Assembly (NCBI GenBank): GCA_910585265.1
Contig: CAJUCA010000055.1
Location: 1 to 20,395, forward strand
Source: an uncultured Oscillospiraceae bacterium
GTDB lineage: Bacteria; Bacillota; Clostridia; Oscillospirales; Oscillospiraceae
Direction: 5' to 3'
Length of the DNA stretch: 20,395 nt
Part shown: positions 14,615-20,395 of the stretch, piece by piece
How the letters are laid out: each line of letters starts with the position of its first letter
How positions within the stretch are numbered: position 1 is the first letter of the stretch
The notes under the pieces: model-generated
The model's database searches: none
Told to the model about the DNA's origin: nothing
Seen by the model: only the letters and a program-made list of their open reading frames with translations
Translations under genes and position numbers: made by a program

Positions 14615-16633
14615 ATGCAGGAGCTGATTATCAACAGCCTGCTGGCGGCGGTGGTGCTGATGGCGGCGGTGCTGCGGTTTGTGGTGGGCGGCAGGGCGGA
14701 CAGCGGCATGACCAAAAAGCAAAAGACCATGCTGGTGCGGATTCTGGCCTCCGCAGCCCTGCTGCTGGGCCTCCAGCTGCTCCCGGCGGGGGCGTTCGCG
14801 GGGCTGGACGGGGTGCTGTTCCCCGGTGCGGGGCGGTGGGCGCGGTTCGCCCTGTACCTGGCGGACTATTTCCTCATTGGCTACGACATCCTGCGCAAGG
14901 CCGTCAAGGGCATCCTCAACCGTCAGGTGTTCGACGAGAACTTCCTCATGGCGGTGGCCACCGTGGGGGCCATGGCCCTGGCCATCTACGAAAACGGCGA
15001 CTACCTGGAGGCCATCGCCGTCATGCTGTTCTACCAGATCGGCGAGTGGTTCCAGAGCTACGCCGTGGGCCGGAGCCGCCGGAACATCAGCGAGCTGATG
15101 GACATTCGCCCCGACTACGCCAACGTGGAGCGGGACGGCAGGCTGGAGCAGGTGGATCCGGACGAGGTGGAGATCGGCAGCGTTATCGTGGTACAGCCGG
15201 GGGAGAAGGTGCCCATCGACGGCGTGGTTGTGGAGGGGACGTCCAGCCTGAACACCAGCGCGCTCACCGGGGAGAGCCTGCCCCGGGAGGCCGGGGAAGG
15301 GGACGAGATCATCAGCGGCTGCGTCAACATGACAGGACTGCTGAAGATCCGCACCACCCGGGAGTTCGGGGAGTCCACCGTGTCCAAGATCCTGGATCTG
15401 GTGGAGAACGCCAGCTCCCGCAAGTCCAAGTCGGAGGACTTCATCTCCCGGTTCGCCCGGATCTACACCCCCGCCGTCTGTTACAGCGCGCTGGCCCTGG
15501 CGGTCCTGCCGCCGCTGGTGCGGCTGCTGGTGCTGGGGGTGGACGCCGGGTGGGGCGTCTGGGTGTACCGCGCCCTGACCTTCCTGGTGATCAGCTGCCC
15601 CTGCGCCCTGGTGATCAGCATACCCCTGAGCTTCTTCGCCGGAATCGGCGGGGCCAGCCGGGAGGGGGTGCTGGTGAAGGGCTCCAACTACCTGGAGATC
15701 CTGTCCCAGACCCGGACGGTGGTGTTTGACAAGACGGGCACCCTCACCCAGGGGGTGTTTGAGGTAAACGGCATCCACCACAGCGGGATACCGGAGGAAC
15801 AGCTCATCGAGTACGCCGCCCTGGCGGAGAGCGCGTCCTCCCACCCCATCAGCAGGAGCCTCCAGCGGGCCTATGGCCGGGAGCCGGACCGGAGCCGGGT
15901 GACGGACATCCAGGAGATCAGCGGCCATGGCGTCACCGCCAGGGTGGACGGCGTGGCGGTGGCCGCCGGAAACGGCAGGCTGATGGAGCGGCTGGGCATT
16001 CAGCCCGTGGACTGCCGTTCCACCGGGACCATCATCCATATGGCGGTGGACGGGGCCTACGCGGGGCACATTGTCATATCCGACGTGGTGAAGCCCCGGG
16101 CTAAGGAGGCCGTCTCCGCCTTGAAGCGGGCGGGGGTGTCCAAAACGGTGATGCTCACCGGAGACAGCCGGAAGGTGGCGGAGCAGGTGGCGGCGGAGCT
16201 GGGCATCGACCGGGTGTGCGCCGAGCTGCTCCCCGCGGACAAGGTGTCCAAGGTGGAGGAGCTGCTGAGCCAGAGCCGCGGCAAGGCCAAGCTGGCCTTT
16301 GTGGGGGACGGCATCAACGACGCCCCGGTGCTGTCCCGGGCGGATATCGGCATCGCCATGGGGGCCATGGGGTCGGACGCGGCCATCGAGGCGGCGGATA
16401 TCGTGCTCATGGACGACGACCCCATGAAGATCGCCAAGGCCATCAGGATCTCCCGGAAGTGCCTGGGCATCGTCTATCAGAACATCGTCATGGCCCTGGG
16501 CGTCAAGGCCGTCTGCCTGATTCTGGGGGCGGTGGGGATCGCCAATATGTACCTGGCGATTTTCGCCGATGTGGGCGTGATGATTCTGGCGGTGCTCAAC
16601 GCCATCCGTTGTTTGTTTGTCAGGAAGCTGTGA
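14615..16633 (+). CDS. P1B-2-type heavy-metal exporting ATPase (Zn/Cd/Pb)
   Basis: A 672-residue membrane pump that exports soft divalent metals using ATP. Visible motifs: actuator TGES (218-221), transmembrane CPC (Cys328-Pro-Cys330), phosphorylation DKTGT (Asp372), nucleotide-domain HP (410-411), and GDGINDAP (564-571). Lys631 and Asp652 in the last helices match the Lys/Asp pair of ZntA/CadA-type (P1B-2) pumps rather than copper pumps. There is no N-terminal HMA domain; the protein starts with a membrane helix (about 3-24), and the HMA protein is a separate upstream gene. The ATG at 14615 has only a weak TAAGG site overlapping the previous stop, which suggests translational coupling. The operon is controlled by the shared promoter/operator region and probably the divergent ArsR-AraC protein. 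Confidence 0.94.
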   Translation: MQELIINSLLAAVVLMAAVLRFVVGGRADSGMTKKQKTMLVRILASAALLLGLQLLPAGAFAGLDGVLFPGAGRWARFALYLADYFLIGYDILRKAVKGILNRQVFDENFLMAVATVGAMALAIYENGDYLEAIAVMLFYQIGEWFQSYAVGRSRRNISELMDIRPDYANVERDGRLEQVDPDEVEIGSVIVVQPGEKVPIDGVVVEGTSSLNTSALTGESLPREAGEGDEIISGCVNMTGLLKIRTTREFGESTVSKILDLVENASSRKSKSEDFISRFARIYTPAVCYSALALAVLPPLVRLLVLGVDAGWGVWVYRALTFLVISCPCALVISIPLSFFAGIGGASREGVLVKGSNYLEILSQTRTVVFDKTGTLTQGVFEVNGIHHSGIPEEQLIEYAALAESASSHPISRSLQRAYGREPDRSRVTDIQEISGHGVTARVDGVAVAAGNGRLMERLGIQPVDCRSTGTIIHMAVDGAYAGHIVISDVVKPRAKEAVSALKRAGVSKTVMLTGDSRKVAEQVAAELGIDRVCAELLPADKVSKVEELLSQSRGKAKLAFVGDGINDAPVLSRADIGIAMGAMGSDAAIEAADIVLMDDDPMKIAKAIRISRKCLGIVYQNIVMALGVKAVCLILGAVGIANMYLAIFADVGVMILAVLNAIRCLFVRKL

Positions 16634-16657
16634 GGGGATAAGCCTATTTACCCTCGA

Positions 16658-16701
16658 CCGCCGCCTGGGGCTGGAACGCCCTGGGCGGCGGATTTATCTT
16701 T
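16658..16701 (+). terminator. Hairpin between the metal ATPase and methyltransferase genes
   Basis: A 14-bp stem (16658-16671 with 16678-16691, two G-U pairs) with a TGGAAC loop, followed by ATTTATCTTT. It begins 24 bases after the ATPase stop and ends directly at the ribosome site of the next gene, so expression of that gene probably depends on read-through. Confidence 0.6.
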
Positions 16702-16716
16702 GGGAGGGAGGACAAT

Positions 16717-17298
16717 ATGGTGTTTCAGCTGATTTCTATTGCGGCCTTCGCCGCGTTTTACGGCTGCTATTTTGTGAAAATGCTTCGCCAGAAAAGGCGG
16801 GGCATACAGACCGACCAGCTCGGAAAGGGCAAAGCCGGGTTTGTGAAATTCGTGGAGATCACCATGAAAGCTGCGGCTGTCCTCGCTTTCGCGGCGGGAC
16901 TGATCAGTATTTTCACGGGGACGGGCCGCAGTCCTGCCGCTGTCCGGGCGGTAGGCGCGGCAATGAGCGTCGGGGGAACAATCGTATTTATCTTTGCGGT
17001 GCGGGCCATGGACGACAGCTGGCGGGCGGGGGTTTCCAAAACAGATCAGACGGAGCTTGTGACAGGCGGGATCTACCAAATCAGCCGCAACCCCGCCTTT
17101 CTGGGGTTTGATCTTCTGTATATGGGGACGTTATTGATGTTTTTCAACGGGATCTTATGTGCCCTGACCGTTTTTGCCGTCATCATGTACCATATGCAGA
17201 TTGTCTGCGTGGAGGAGAAATTTTTGGTTGCCGCGTTTGGAGAGGAGTACCTGCACTATCAGAAAAAGGTCTGCCGCTATCTGGGCAGAAAGCGATAA
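16717..17298 (+). CDS. Isoprenylcysteine carboxyl methyltransferase (ICMT)/PEMT-like membrane protein
   Basis: A 193-residue membrane protein with about five hydrophobic segments and the C-terminal signature of the ICMT/phospholipid N-methyltransferase-like family: GGIYQISRNPAFLGFDLLYMG (SAM-binding region; the usual RHPxYxG reads SRNPAFLG) and EEKFLVAAFGEEYLHYQ near the end. Such proteins methylate small or lipid substrates with SAM; the substrate is unknown. The ATG at 16717 follows GGGAGGGAGG by 5 bases. Codon third positions contain clearly more A/T than the flanking genes, suggesting separate acquisition. It lies 83 bases after the metal ATPase with a hairpin between, so operon membership is uncertain. 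Members of this family have been seen near metal-resistance genes, but a link here is inference. Confidence 0.82.
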   Translation: MVFQLISIAAFAAFYGCYFVKMLRQKRRGIQTDQLGKGKAGFVKFVEITMKAAAVLAFAAGLISIFTGTGRSPAAVRAVGAAMSVGGTIVFIFAVRAMDDSWRAGVSKTDQTELVTGGIYQISRNPAFLGFDLLYMGTLLMFFNGILCALTVFAVIMYHMQIVCVEEKFLVAAFGEEYLHYQKKVCRYLGRKR

Positions 17299-17313
17299 AT
17301 CCGGCCCGCCCCC

Positions 17314-17342
17314 TTGCAATCCCGCCCCGTTTCCGATATAAT
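17314..17342 (+). promoter_or_regulatory. Promoter of leuS
   Basis: TTGCAA (17314-17319), 17-bp spacer, perfect TATAAT (17337-17342). The predicted leader is only about 40 bases, too short for a T-box riboswitch. Confidence 0.85.
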
Positions 17343-17388
17343 ATCCTGACTTGAACCTGTCAAAACTTCACCCAAGGGAGTGTTCGCA

Positions 17389-19809
17389 TTGAAATACGAG
17401 TTCGCCGCCATCGAGCCAAAGTGGCAAAAGCGATGGGAGGAGGCCAAGGTCTACGCCGCCGGGGAGCACAGCGGTAAGCCCAAGTTCTACGGCCTGGTGG
17501 AGTTCCCCTACCCCTCCGGCCAGGGGCTCCACGTGGGCCATCCCCGGCCCTATACCGCCATGGACATCGTCACCCGGAAAAAGCGGATGGATGGCTATAA
17601 CGTGCTGTTCCCCATGGGCTTCGACGCCTTCGGCCTGCCCACCGAGAACTACGCCATCAAGAATCACATCCACCCCGCCAAGGTGACCCGGGACAACATC
17701 GCCAACTTCACCGCGCAGCTCAAAATGCTGGGCTTCGGCTTCGACTGGGACCGGGTGGTGGACACCACCGACCCCAGCTACTACAAGTGGACCCAGTGGA
17801 TCTTCCTCCAGCTCTACAAGAAGGGGCTGGCCTACAAGGCCACCATGCCCGTGAACTGGTGCACCTCCTGCAAGTGCGTGCTGGCCAACGAGGAGGTGGT
17901 GGAGGGCGTGTGCGAGCGGTGCGGCTCCGCCGTCATCCGCAAGGAGAAGTCCCAGTGGATGCTGAAGATCACCGAGTATGCCCAGCGGCTCATCGACGAC
18001 CTGGACGATCTGGACTTCATCGAGCGGGTGAAAATCCAGCAGCGCAACTGGATCGGCCGCTCCACCGGCGCGGAGGTCACCTTCAAGAGCACCGCCGGGG
18101 ACGACATCGTGGTGTTCACCACCCGGCCCGACACCCTGTTCGGGGCCACCTACATGGTGCTGTCCCCGGAGCACGAGCTGGTGAAAAGCTGGCTGGAGGC
18201 CGGGAAGCTGGCTAACGCCGATGAGGTGCGGGCCTACCAGAAGACCGCCGCCTCCAAGTCCGACCTGGAGCGCACCGAGCTGAACAAGGAAAAGACCGGC
18301 GTATGCCTGGACGGCGTCCGGGGCGTGAACCCCGTCAATGGCAAGGAGATCCCCATCTTCATCTCCGACTACGTGCTGTCCACCTACGGCACCGGGGCCA
18401 TCATGGCCGTCCCCGCCCACGACGACCGGGACTGGGAGTTCGCCAAGAAGTTCGGCTGTGAGATCATCGAGGTGGTGTCCGGCGGGGAGGACGTGCAGAA
18501 GGCCGCCTTCACCGCCAAGGACGAGACGGGCATCCTGGTGAACTCCGACTTCCTCAACGGCCTCACCGTCAAGGACGCCATCCCCGCCGTCACCAAATGG
18601 CTGGAGGAGAAGGGCATCGGCTCCGCCAAGGTGAACTACAAGCTCCGGGACTGGGTGTTCTCCCGCCAGCGGTACTGGGGCGAGCCCATCCCCATGGTGT
18701 ACTGCGAAAAGTGCGGCTGGCAGCCCCTGCCCGAGGACCAGCTGCCCCTGCTCCTCCCCGACGTGGAGAGCTACGAGCCCACCGACGACGGCGAGTCCCC
18801 CCTGTCCAAGATGACGGAGTGGGTCAAGACTGCCTGCCCCTGCTGCGGCGGCGAGGCACGCCGGGAGACGGACACCATGCCCCAGTGGGCGGGCTCCTCC
18901 TGGTACTTCCTGCGGTATATGGACCCCCACAACGGCAAGGCCCTGGCCTCCAGGGAGGCCTTGGACTACTGGTCCCCGGTGGACTGGTATAACGGCGGCA
19001 TGGAGCACACCACCCTGCACCTGCTGTACTCCCGGTTCTGGCACAAGTTCCTGTACGATATCGGCGTGGTGCCCACCAAGGAGCCCTACCGGAAGCGCAC
19101 CAGCCACGGCATGATCCTGGGCGAGGGCGGGGAGAAAATGTCCAAGTCCCGGGGGAACGTGGTGAACCCCAACGACATCGTGGCGGCCTACGGCGCGGAC
19201 ACCCTGCGGCTGTATACCATGTTCATCGGCGACTTTGAGCAGGCGGCGGTGTGGTCGGATCAGGCCGTCAAGGGCTGCAAGCGGTTCCTGGACAAGGTGT
19301 GGAATCTGGCGGAGAGCTGCTCGGACAGCCTGGAGTACACGAAGGAGAACGAGGCGGGCATCCACAAGACCATCAAGAAGGTGGCGGACGATATCGAGGC
19401 CATGAAGTTCAACACCGCCATCGCCGCCATGATGACCCTGGTGGGGGACTTCCAGAAGAACGGCTGCTCCAAGGGGGACATGAAAACCCTGATCACCCTG
19501 CTGTCCCCCTTCGCCCCCCACATCGCCGAGGAGCTGTGGGAGCTGCTGGGCGGTGAGGGCTTTGTCTGCCAGCAGGGCTGGCCCGCCTATGACGAGAGCA
19601 AGACGGTGGCGGACACCGTCCAGCTGGCGGTGCAGGTGAACGGCAAGCTGCGCTCCAACATCGTCGTCCCGGCGGACGCGGACAACGAGGCCATCATCGC
19701 CGCCGCCCAGGCCGATCCCAAGGTGCGGAAGTTCACCGAGGGCATGGCCCTGGCGAAAACCATCGTGGTGCCCAAGCGGCTGGTGAACCTCATTGTAAAG
19801 CCCCAGTGA
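17389..19809 (+). CDS. leuS: Leucyl-tRNA synthetase
   Basis: Charges tRNA-Leu with leucine. The 806-residue class I synthetase has HVGH (48-51, the HIGH motif) in GLHVGHPRPYTAMD, KMSKS (583-587), a zinc-type cysteine cluster starting at Cys158 (CTSCKC ... CERC), the CP1 editing domain (TTRPDTLFGATY; AVPAHDDRDWEFA) and a C-terminal anticodon-binding domain. Length matches B. subtilis LeuS (about 804) rather than E. coli (860). The start is TTG at 17389, 8 bases after AAGGGAG (17374-17380); an in-frame GTG at 17380 overlaps that ribosome site and is rejected. It is monocistronic by position. No leader peptide or T-box is visible, so leucine-dependent control is not evident. I found no clear terminator between its stop and the rpsU promoter. 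Confidence 0.97.
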   Translation: MKYEFAAIEPKWQKRWEEAKVYAAGEHSGKPKFYGLVEFPYPSGQGLHVGHPRPYTAMDIVTRKKRMDGYNVLFPMGFDAFGLPTENYAIKNHIHPAKVTRDNIANFTAQLKMLGFGFDWDRVVDTTDPSYYKWTQWIFLQLYKKGLAYKATMPVNWCTSCKCVLANEEVVEGVCERCGSAVIRKEKSQWMLKITEYAQRLIDDLDDLDFIERVKIQQRNWIGRSTGAEVTFKSTAGDDIVVFTTRPDTLFGATYMVLSPEHELVKSWLEAGKLANADEVRAYQKTAASKSDLERTELNKEKTGVCLDGVRGVNPVNGKEIPIFISDYVLSTYGTGAIMAVPAHDDRDWEFAKKFGCEIIEVVSGGEDVQKAAFTAKDETGILVNSDFLNGLTVKDAIPAVTKWLEEKGIGSAKVNYKLRDWVFSRQRYWGEPIPMVYCEKCGWQPLPEDQLPLLLPDVESYEPTDDGESPLSKMTEWVKTACPCCGGEARRETDTMPQWAGSSWYFLRYMDPHNGKALASREALDYWSPVDWYNGGMEHTTLHLLYSRFWHKFLYDIGVVPTKEPYRKRTSHGMILGEGGEKMSKSRGNVVNPNDIVAAYGADTLRLYTMFIGDFEQAAVWSDQAVKGCKRFLDKVWNLAESCSDSLEYTKENEAGIHKTIKKVADDIEAMKFNTAIAAMMTLVGDFQKNGCSKGDMKTLITLLSPFAPHIAEELWELLGGEGFVCQQGWPAYDESKTVADTVQLAVQVNGKLRSNIVVPADADNEAIIAAAQADPKVRKFTEGMALAKTIVVPKRLVNLIVKPQ

Positions 19810-19896
19810 GCGGCATTTCGGGGCTGCACCACCTCTGCCTGAAGGCGTCCGACAGCGGGTGGGGGAGAGCTTCCAGAAAAACCCCATATTTTGCAG

Positions 19897-19925
19897 TTGA
19901 CAAACCGGGTATTTTCCCATATAAT
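19897..19925 (+). promoter_or_regulatory. Consensus promoter of rpsU
   Basis: Both boxes are perfect: TTGACA (19897-19902), 17-bp spacer, TATAAT (19920-19925). This is the strongest promoter in the window, as expected for a ribosomal protein gene. Confidence 0.92.
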
Positions 19926-19933
19926 AGTCCTGT

Positions 19934-19982
19934 TAAAGCCATCGCCAATGGCCCTTAAAGCGTCCTGGAATTAACCGGACGC
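19934..19982 (+). promoter_or_regulatory. Structured 5' leader of rpsU
   Basis: Two small hairpins lie between the predicted transcription start (about 19932) and the ribosome site: GCCAT (19938-19942) with ATGGC (19948-19952), flanked by TTAA on both sides, and GCGTCC (19960-19965) with GGACGC (19977-19982). The leader is about 73 bases. It may serve mRNA stability or autoregulation; no known r-protein leader family was recognised. Confidence 0.45.
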
Positions 19983-20004
19983 CTCGGAGGGAGGGAAATC
20001 ATAG

Positions 20005-20187
20005 ATGTCCGAAGTTCATGTCCGCGAGGGCGAGTCTCTGGAGAACGCGCTGAAGCGTTTCAAGCGTTCCTGCGCCAAGTCCGGCGTGCTGGCCGAGGTG
20101 CGTAAGCGCGAGTTTTACGACAGCCCCAGCGTCAAACGCCGCAAAAAGAGCGAGGCGGCCCGCAAGAACCGCAAAAAGTTCTACTAA
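20005..20187 (+). CDS. rpsU: Small ribosomal subunit protein bS21
   Basis: A 60-residue basic protein of the 30S subunit that helps initiate translation. It has the typical VREGESLENALKRFKRSC start, an REFYDSPSVKRRKKSEAARK middle, and a lysine/arginine-rich C-terminus. Length is normal for Firmicutes (57-60). GGAGGGAGGG lies shortly upstream of the ATG. It stands alone between its own promoter and a strong terminator; the yqeY-like gene that often follows rpsU in Firmicutes is absent. Confidence 0.97.
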   Translation: MSEVHVREGESLENALKRFKRSCAKSGVLAEVRKREFYDSPSVKRRKKSEAARKNRKKFY

Positions 20188-20194
20188 GACGGTG

Positions 20195-20230
20195 AAAACA
20201 GCGTTCCGCTTGGGCGGAACGCTGTTTTTT
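20195..20230 (+). terminator. Rho-independent terminator of rpsU
   Basis: A 15-bp stem (20195-20209 with 20214-20228) with a TTGG loop; its 3' arm runs into TTTTTT. It starts 8 bases after the stop codon. Confidence 0.95.
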
Positions 20231-20273
20231 GTTGGGACACAGATCAATGGACGGGGGAATGGGGGGAGCTACG

Positions 20274-20395
20274 GTGGACGACATTGTGGCAAAAATCGAG
20301 GGAATTTCCTGTAAAGAGGATTTCTTGTCCTTTCTGGCCCAGCTGGCCGCGGACTTCCAGGCCAGCCCCCAGGAGTGGGAGAACCGGACGGTGGA
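20274..20395 (+). CDS. DUF7660-like small acidic protein, 3' end cut by the window
   Basis: About 40 codons are visible (VDDIVAKIEGISCKEDFLSF, then LAQLAADFQASPQEWENRTV). The pattern of a Phe-rich helix followed by a P-x-E-W-E-N-x-T segment resembles the start of DUF7660-type hypothetical proteins, seen as small acidic cytoplasmic proteins and sometimes near toxin/immunity loci. The GTG at 20274 lies 5 bases after GGGGGGAG (20261-20268); in-frame ATGs at 20247 and 20259 are possible but lack good ribosome sites. No promoter was found between the rpsU terminator and this start. Function unknown. Confidence 0.6.
   Translation, partial: MDDIVAKIEGISCKEDFLSFLAQLAADFQASPQEWENRTV

Noticed and set aside
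17299..17388. T-box or leucine-responsive leader before leuS
   Set aside because: The promoter leaves only about 40 bases of leader, with no T-box sequence, specifier loop or terminator/antiterminator.
17368..19920. 850-codon antisense open frame covering all of leuS
   Set aside because: Same GC-driven shadow effect; His/Gly/Leu/Val-rich with no motif, and it even runs through the leuS start region.

Overview
The window is GC-rich bacterial DNA. Codon third positions are almost always G or C, Shine-Dalgarno sequences are strong (AGGAGG type), and promoters are sigma-70/SigA-like with 17-bp spacers. Two genes start with TTG. The gene content fits a strictly anaerobic gut Firmicute of the Oscillospiraceae type (Flavonifractor / Pseudoflavonifractor / Lawsonibacter-like): a biotin-dependent sodium-pumping decarboxylase, ATP-type PEP carboxykinase, a DUF2975/YozG pair, a P1B metal ATPase, and a bacterial-type leucyl-tRNA synthetase of Bacillus length. 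The taxonomic guess is inference from content and composition; no rRNA gene is present.

Layout. (1) 1-5256, plus strand: the 3' part of pckA, then a four-gene oxaloacetate decarboxylase operon (carboxyltransferase alpha subunit, small membrane gamma-like subunit, separate biotin carrier, sodium-pumping beta subunit). Together they could turn PEP into oxaloacetate with ATP gain and then into pyruvate with Na+ export. A terminator closes the block. (2) 5293-6965: a sirtuin gene with its own promoter, overlapping a CPBP/CAAX-type membrane protease gene; a perfect palindromic terminator follows. (3) 7010-8852: a repeat-like element, then a promoter-driven cassette of DUF2975 membrane protein, YozG-like Xre regulator and a 100-residue three-helix membrane protein, a terminator, and a small lipoprotein gene. 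(4) 8855-9728: a uridine phosphorylase gene with its own promoter and a trailing stem-loop. (5) 9748-14224, minus strand: a regulator with an ArsR-type N-terminal half and an AraC-type C-terminal half, then recQ, then a DUF2264 gene broken by one extra base in a G7 run. (6) 14300-17298, plus strand: a stand-alone HMA metal-binding protein and a P1B-2-type Zn/Cd ATPase, transcribed away from the ArsR-AraC regulator. The two divergent promoters share their -10 region and flank a 9-bp inverted repeat that looks like the operator. A methyltransferase-like membrane protein of visibly different composition follows. (7) 17314-20395: leuS, rpsU (consensus promoter, structured leader, strong terminator) and the start of a DUF7660-like gene cut by the window end.

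The most interesting part is the metal-responsive divergon at 13490-16633, with its two-domain regulator and compact shared promoter/operator. Next come the DUF2975/Xre/three-helix cassette, the frameshifted DUF2264 gene, and the likely PEP carboxykinase to Na+-pump route. I saw no CRISPR array, tRNA, rRNA, transposase or phage gene. No stretch over 300 bases lacks a gene.
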